A DNA stretch of 64,000 nt, taken from contig NC_066581.1 in assembly GCF_024323335.1 (NCBI RefSeq), forward strand, positions 182,376,330 through 182,440,329. The letters run 5' to 3'. The notes under the pieces are model-generated. The model saw nothing but the letters and a program-made list of their open reading frames with translations. It did no database searches and was not told the origin of the DNA. The stretch is from Lathyrus oleraceus (taxonomy: Eukaryota; Streptophyta; Magnoliopsida; Fabales; Fabaceae). Below are positions 58,301 through 64,000 of this stretch, piece by piece (within the stretch, counting starts at the first letter, position 1; each line of letters begins with the position of its first letter). The position numbers and the translations under genes are program-made.

Positions 58301-59740
58301 TTAACGAGTGGTATTCTGGATGAGATTAGAGAGGGTCAGAAATCCGATGTGATTTTGGTTGATAAGTTGACTCTAGTGAATCAAGGTCAAGGTGGTGAAT
58401 TCAGAGTTGATGAGAATGGTATTTTGAAATTTGGTAATCGGGTGTGTATTCCGGATGTTACCGAACTTAAGAAGAGTATTCTTGAGGAAGGACATCGTAG
58501 TGGCTTGAGTATTCATCCTGGAGCTACGAAGATGTATCATGATTTGAAAAAGTTATTTTGGTGGCCAGGAATGAAAAGAGAAATTGCGAGTTTTGTTTAT
58601 TCTTGTTTAACTTGTCAGAAGTCAAAGATTGAGCATCAGAAGCCGTCTGGGCTAATGCAACCGTTGGCTATTCCAGAGTGGAAGTGGGATAGTATCAGTA
58701 TGGATTTTGTTTCTGGTTTACCGAGGACAAGTAAGAATTTTGAAGCTATTTGGGTGATTGTTGACAGATTGACAAAATCGGCTCATTTCATTCCGATCAG
58801 AATGGATTATGCGTTAGAGAGATTGACCGAGTTGTATATTGAGAAAATTGTAAGTTTGCATGGTATTCCGTCGAGTATTGTTTCGGATAGAGATCCTAGA
58901 TTTACATCGAAGTTCTGGGAAGGTTTGCAGAGGGCTTTGGGAACTAAGCTGAGATTGAGTTCCGCATATCATCCGCAGACGGATGGTCAGACTGAGAGGA
59001 CGATTCAGTCATTGGAGAATCTTTTGAGGGCTTGTGTTTTAGAAAAGGGAGGTGCTTGGGATTGTTATTTACCTTTGATTGAGTTTACCTACAACAATAG
59101 TTTTCATTCGAGCATTGGTATGGCACCGTTTGAAGCTTTGTATGGTAGGAGATGTCGGACACCTTTATGTTGGTATGAGTCCGGTGAGAGTGCTGTGGTT
59201 GGACCGGAGATTGTTCAACAAACTACGGAAAAGATTAAGATGATTCAGGAGAAGATGAGAATTGCTCAGAGTCGTCAGAAGAGTTATCACGACAAGAGGA
59301 GGAAGTCACTTGAGTTTCAAGAGGGAGATCATGTGTTTCTTCGTGTTACTCCGATAACTGGGGTTGGTCGAGCTTTGAAGTCGAAGAAGTTGACACCTCG
59401 ATTTATTGGTCCTTATCAGATTTTGGAGAGGATAGGAGAGGTAGCCTATCGTATCGCTTTACCGCCGTCACTTGCGAATTTGCATGAAGTTTTTCATGTG
59501 TCTCAGTTGAGGAGGTACATTCCTGATCCGTCGCATGTGGTCCAAGTAGATGATGTACAGGTGAGAGATAACCTGACTGTTGAGACATCACCTATGAGGA
59601 TCGAGGATCGAGAGTTGAAGCGGTTGCGGGGTAAAGAGATTGTTTTGGTAAAGGTAGCTTGGGGAGGACCAGCAGGTGGCAATGTGACTTGGGAACTTGA
59701 GAGTCGGATGAAGGAGTCTTATCCGGAGTTATTCGCTTGA
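55370..59740 (+). pseudogene. Chromovirus gag-pol polyprotein, single nonsense codon
   Basis: One frame of 1456 codons is broken only by TGA at 57920-57922 (codon 851, in YAS*QLRVHERNYPTHD of RNase H). Order: retrotransposon gag domain; three CCHC knuckles near residues 260, 279 and 299 ([27 protein letters not shown]); aspartic protease [10 protein letters not shown] (about 357); RT with VDYRQLNK and [10 protein letters not shown] (about 680); RNase H (from about 820); integrase H-H-C-C (about 1041-1080) and D-D-E core (about 1110, 1171, 1207); C-terminal chromodomain (about 1387-1456, ending VTWELESRMKESYPELF). The chromodomain would direct integration to particular chromatin. The LTR length, the iMet PBS and a chromodomain with WELES suggest the Tekay/Del lineage; Reina is the alternative. 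Confidence 0.95.
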
Positions 59741-59770
59741 GGTATGTTTTCGAGGACGAAAACTCTTTTA

Positions 59771-59782
59771 GTGGGGGAGAGT
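59771..59782 (+). promoter_or_regulatory. Chromovirus polypurine tract
   Basis: GTGGGGGAGAGT lies immediately before the 3' LTR and would prime plus-strand synthesis. Confidence 0.85.
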
Positions 59783-61765
59783 TGTAACACCCCGATGAAA
59801 TAAGGATAATTATTTAATTTAAATTAATAGTATATTTATTAATTTAATTATATAATTGGATTATTATTATTGGATTATTATTATTATTATTATTATTGGA
59901 ATAAAAGTTGGAATTAGAAAAGGTCCCATTTGGTAAAAAGAGGTTTTCACGTGAATACAGAAAAACGACTCAAAAGTGGAAAAAGGGAAAAGAGCCAGAG
60001 AACAAGGGTTGAAGAGAGGAAGAGCTCGAAGCTAAAGGATTGCCGGATTAACTCAGGTAAGGGGAGTTTATCATCGTTTAATGGGTATTATGGGATAACA
60101 TGTAATGGGTAGTGATAAACCATTGATTTGACTCTGATTAGAATGATGTATGCTGAAATTGTGAAATATTGGATGAACGAAATTGGATCATAATTGAAGG
60201 AAATTCGTAGGAATTAGATATAATAATGTTAGAATTTGTGAAATTGAATAGGATATGAATTGTGTTAGATGATATGACCGAATACTGTGTAAAATTGGAC
60301 TGTGGAAGGTGGAATTGGAGAGATCTCGTAGCAGAGAAAACCATAGCAGATCTGGAAATCTGTTTTCTGGTCATACGCGTATGGCACTAGGCAATACGCG
60401 TATGAGATGGTCTGGTACGCGTATGGTACTAGGCAATACGCGTATGGATGAGGAAGATGATGTTTTGAACGTGGTTTTGTCTCTGTTGGTACGCGTATGA
60501 GGAAGTGTTACGCGTAGCATACGCGTATGAGATGGTGTTACGCGTATGGGATTTGGTCAGGAGATGGGCCATACGCGTATGGGACTAGGCAATACGCGTA
60601 TGGGCAGGTTTGTGATTTTTCTGGGCTGTTGTTGTGCAGTTTTTTTGGTTGTTCAGTTGCGTAATGTAATTTAGCTGATGTATGATATAGTAGGGATCAT
60701 TTCCCGTTGTTTTGAGCAGTGTAGGTATTAGTAGAGTGTGCTAATACTGTGATTATTAATTGGCATGACCTGATATGATTTTGTGATAATATGCTGATGA
60801 TGTATGATTGTATGCATAATGCTGTGAATGTATGTATTATGTGGAATGGACTGTTTTATGGCTTAGAGTGTGAGCATATGTCCATTGTGGATTGTTGTTA
60901 ATGTTGTATGCTAGGTGAGTTAGCGTGCATATTATGGCCTTTATGGTGGTAGCTAATTCCCATGGTGAGGAATTAGTGAGTGAATTATTGTGGATTGTTG
61001 TTGATGTTTGCATGCTAGGTGATTAGCGTGCATAGCATAGCCCTTGGGGTGGTAGCTAATTCCCATGGTGAGGAATTAGTGAGTGAGTCACTAGGTCTCA
61101 AATGAGTGGGACTAGTGAGCTTGGTAGCCGTATCTGGATTTGATCGGTGAGGTTGAACTATATGTTCACGAATAGTCGGTACCGCATGCATGGAGTCTCA
61201 TTGCATAATGTATGTATGTATGGCGTATAATATGAATGGATGTATTCCAATATTATACGTGTTATTTGGTGATTGTGTTGAGTATGATTTTGGAGTTGAT
61301 ATTGCCGTTACTGATTGTGTGATCTGATTAGGGTGATTGAATGTGTTAACTTACTTAACATTACATGATAATTTATAATGCTTGTTATATCGATTGAGGA
61401 ACTCACCCTTACAACTATTTTTCAGGTAACGAGCAGTAATTGAGTAGGAGCTAGTGCTTGGAGTCTAGTGTAGTTCCTTAGTGGGTCATGCTCTGGTAGA
61501 TGTAACCTCGGGATGGGATGTTTTAAATGTTTTATTGTTGGTTGTGAACCATTTTACATGTAATGTGTTACATGTTTTGCATGATTGAATTGGTCTCTAT
61601 CCGCTGCGTATTATGCAAGTGTGTACCTTGTTTTAATAAAGAGCATGACAGTTATTATGGTGAATGGTGTGAAGTAATTGTGTGACACCCTTAATTGCAT
61701 ATTTACTCTGATTGATATATTGTTGAATTAATTAAATATTTGGGGTATTTTAGAAGGGTGTTACA
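59783..61765 (+). repeat. Chromovirus 3' LTR, 1983 bp
   Basis: Near-identical to 53266-55245. Its CGCG-palindrome cluster (about 60373-60602) is intact at the site where the 5' copy shows TATGCG. Confidence 0.95.
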
Positions 61766-64000
61766 ACTAACATCTTTTGTTTGTAGCTTAAGCAATCACA
61801 AGGTCAAAAGCTTCAAGGAGATCATTGGTACAAAGACATGGTCAAGAGGAAATGATAGCAAGCATGGTAATGGTTCCCAAAGCTCTCATCCATCAAATAT
61901 GCCCCCCAGCATCTCAATTCATCATTTTGATCAAAGCAAGTCAAAGGGTTTGAGGTTTGTCCCCCAAAGAAACCCTAATTCATCTGTGCACCACAATGCC
62001 TTGCTCTTAAAGCAACCTCAACCCATGATCAAATACAATCAAGGGAAGTTCTTTAATTCATCATTTAATGCATATTTGAACTTACTTGAGTGTCCTCAAT
62101 CATCAATTCATCAAGATATGGGTTGTGGACTTGAGAAGTTGATCAGTCAATCCATCTAACTATTTTGAAATGCACTGAGACCTAAATTTTTATGTGTTGG
62201 TCAAATAGAGATGGTTCCAAAATAAAAAATGTTCTTAAGGACAATATGAACAACTTTCATGTTCATAAAAAAATGATTTGAAGCTTGGAAGGCTATCTCC
62301 CATTCCAATACATTATAGGTCATTTTGACTGAAACCCTAATTAAGGGTCAACTTCCCAAGGACATAACTCATTCATTCTTTATGATTTTGAGGTGGGATA
62401 AAATGAATTGGAAATATTAAGATGTCTACTTCAAGTGTTATGTTGAACAAAAGTTCAAAATCTCAAAGGAAATACATGTGATAATGCAAGACATTATAGG
62501 TCCTTTTGGGCCAAATGCATTGAAAGGCAAAAAAGTCCAACTTCAAGTGCCCATAACTCTCTCATAAAAATCCAAATGATGCAAAACTTAAGTCCATATT
62601 GATTGTCTTGAAAAGATCTACAACTTTGATGTTGGAGGTTTTTTCATTTGAGGCTTGCATCATCAAAACAGAAAGGCTTGAACATTGGCCAAATTTGGAA
62701 ACTTTGCATTGACATGTTTTGCACATCACACTTTAAACTCAAATTTCATAAATTTCCACACTCCAAATGGATTTTTTCCCAACATAATAATTGTTCCTTA
62801 CATCAAGACCTTTCCAACCATTACTCACATGATCATATTTGGATTTGGCAAATGGTATTTTTGAAGAGTTGAACATTTAGGCATAATTATGGAATGCACA
62901 TGAAATCTTGATACACAAGAAATTGCCATTCAAACTACATGTCCAATTCAACTTGGTTTGTGTTCAACATGCATTTGCATCAGCTTTTGGGCTTTGCACG
63001 CGCCTGTACAGGCCCATGCATGAAGGATCCAAATTCCATGCACATGAGAATTCACCTTGCTTGCAGTTTGTTTTGCTATAAATAGAAGGGTTCAGCTTCA
63101 TTCAAACTCAACCTAAAGGCGCCTGAAACCCTGCTTAAGTGATTCCCCAACCTCACCAAAGAAGTAATTTCCATTTTTCTTCAAATTTTTCAGATCCAAA
63201 ATTCAACTTCATCTGGTTGAATTCTTAGATCTAAAGCTTCTAAACCTTCATCATTTATCTCACCGATCTTCTGTTTTGGCAAAGCAAGCAAGGAATTGAG
63301 CTCAAGTTACCAGAATTCAAGCTTACTCTTCAACTGGTATTTCATTCGAATCTCATTATCCATTGACCTATTGGCTTAGATCTTATGTTGGCTGAAGTCC
63401 TCTCAATAGACGCATCATGGTTATGCATTCAATTTTTGAAATCCATTGAGTTCATGATGAACACCAGATTTTTCAACTTCTGATTTCTCACACCATGGAA
63501 ATCTAGAGTGAAAATGGATGGTACAGGGATGATGTACATCATCCCAGCTTTCCAAAGATGTATAGATCGTGCATTTTCATTTAGGTTTGGATCTCTGCAA
63601 CTCTGACCGGAATTCTGAGGCTCAGGTGGCCATCCTAACTCTAGATCAATTCCTGACCACACGATCTTGTTTCCAGATCTAATCTGGACCGTTCCATGTT
63701 ATGACTTGTTTTAATGCTGCGTGTGGTTCAGTTGACCAAGGCGTATGGTGGGAGCGCATCTCTGGAGCGTATGATCTGCCAGCTCAATTAATGAGCTCAG
63801 ATCTAACGCTCCTTGTTTTTTGCATTTTTTTATTTTCTGATTTTATTTTCTTTAATTCCAATTATTTTTAAAAATCAATATCTCTCTCATTTTTAATCCA
63901 AAAATTATGGGACCAATTACATTAGTCTCCAAATAAATTCTAGTTTCTATTTCTGATTTTTAATATTTTTTAGATTGTCATTTGATATTTTTTGTGAATT
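61766..64000 (+). repeat. Ogre 3' LTR, continuation to the window end
   Basis: Resumes with ACTAACATCTTTTG, matching the 5' LTR from about 35908. The TATA box recurs at 63076-63084. About half of the LTR is present; the remainder and the right target duplication lie beyond the window. Confidence 0.95.

Larger units (their letters stand above)
53266..61765 (+). mobile_element. Tekay/Del-like chromovirus (Ty3/gypsy), 8.5 kb, nested in the Ogre 3' LTR
   Basis: LTRs at 53266-55245 and 59783-61765 start TGTAACACCCCGATG and end GGGTGTTACA. ACTAA flanks the element at 53261-53265 and 61766-61770. The Ogre 5' LTR preserves the empty site (GTCACTAACATC, about 35908). The element has an iMet-type PBS, one gag-pol frame ending in a chromodomain, and a GTGGGGGAGA polypurine tract. 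All structural parts are present. One nonsense codon (57920) is the only coding defect seen, so it may be very recently active. Confidence 0.97.
35706..64000 (+). mobile_element. Ogre-type Ty3/gypsy retrotransposon (incomplete at right edge)
   Basis: Order of parts: 5' LTR 35706-40565; PBS 40572-40589; ORF1 41413-42912; gag-protease 43228-46523; intron 46524-46789; RT-RNase H-second RNase H-integrase 46790-50249; 3' UTR; 3' LTR from 53057. A nested chromovirus (53266-61765) splits the 3' LTR, which is cut by the window end at 64000. LTRs near 5 kb, an ORF before gag, an intron between protease and RT, and two RNase H domains are the defining traits of Ogre (Tat lineage) elements of Fabeae. 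Six in-frame nonsense codons fall across this Ogre and the nested chromovirus, five of them in Ogre, so this copy is not autonomous. Confidence 0.95.

Overview
This is plant nuclear DNA, most likely from a large-genome legume of the pea tribe (Fabeae: Pisum, Vicia, Lathyrus, Lens). I infer this from an Ogre-type Ty3/gypsy retrotransposon with LTRs of about 4.9 kb, a sirevirus-type Ty1/copia remnant, very AT-rich intergenic DNA, and a spliced plant heat-shock-factor gene. No bacterial, phage or organellar features were seen. The only convincing host protein gene is a class A heat stress transcription factor on the minus strand (8120-9572, two exons, 345 aa). It has a TATA box, a 34-codon upstream ORF and perfect heat-shock elements in its promoter.

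Layout. 1-8100: AT-rich intergenic DNA with an internally deleted hAT transposon (873-3231, 8-bp TSD) inside a TRIM-like direct-repeat pair, plus an LTR-like fragment near 5.4 kb. 8120-10515: the HSF gene and its promoter. 10200-28430: a mosaic built by tandem duplication. The HSF promoter, without the coding region, recurs five more times (two of the copies partial). The copies alternate with Ty1/copia RT-RNase H remnants and LINE RT/RNase H remnants. Two MITE-like insertions are present in one duplicate and absent from the other. 28430-30000: a large palindrome and very long (AT)n arrays. 30600-35705: the 3' part of a minus-strand sirevirus-like copia element whose LTR carries a non-autonomous CACTA element (31433-32738, TSD AGA).

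35706-64000: an Ogre element running off the right edge. It has a 5' LTR (35706-40565), PBS, ORF1, gag-protease, a predicted 266-nt intron, RT, a gypsy RNase H, a second archaeal-type RNase H, integrase, a long 3' UTR and a 3' LTR. A young Tekay/Del-like chromovirus (53266-61765, TSD ACTAA, LTRs about 99.4% identical by eye) is nested in the 3' LTR.

The Ogre and chromovirus reading frames are almost free of frameshifts but carry six isolated nonsense codons, most of them explicable as C-to-T changes. The most intriguing signal without a standard label is a set of three consecutive stem-loops just after the Ogre pol stop (50266-50438). Their nested stems differ in sequence but stay complementary, which suggests a conserved RNA structure. 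Second is the repeated amplification of the HSF promoter with an unchanged heat-shock element.
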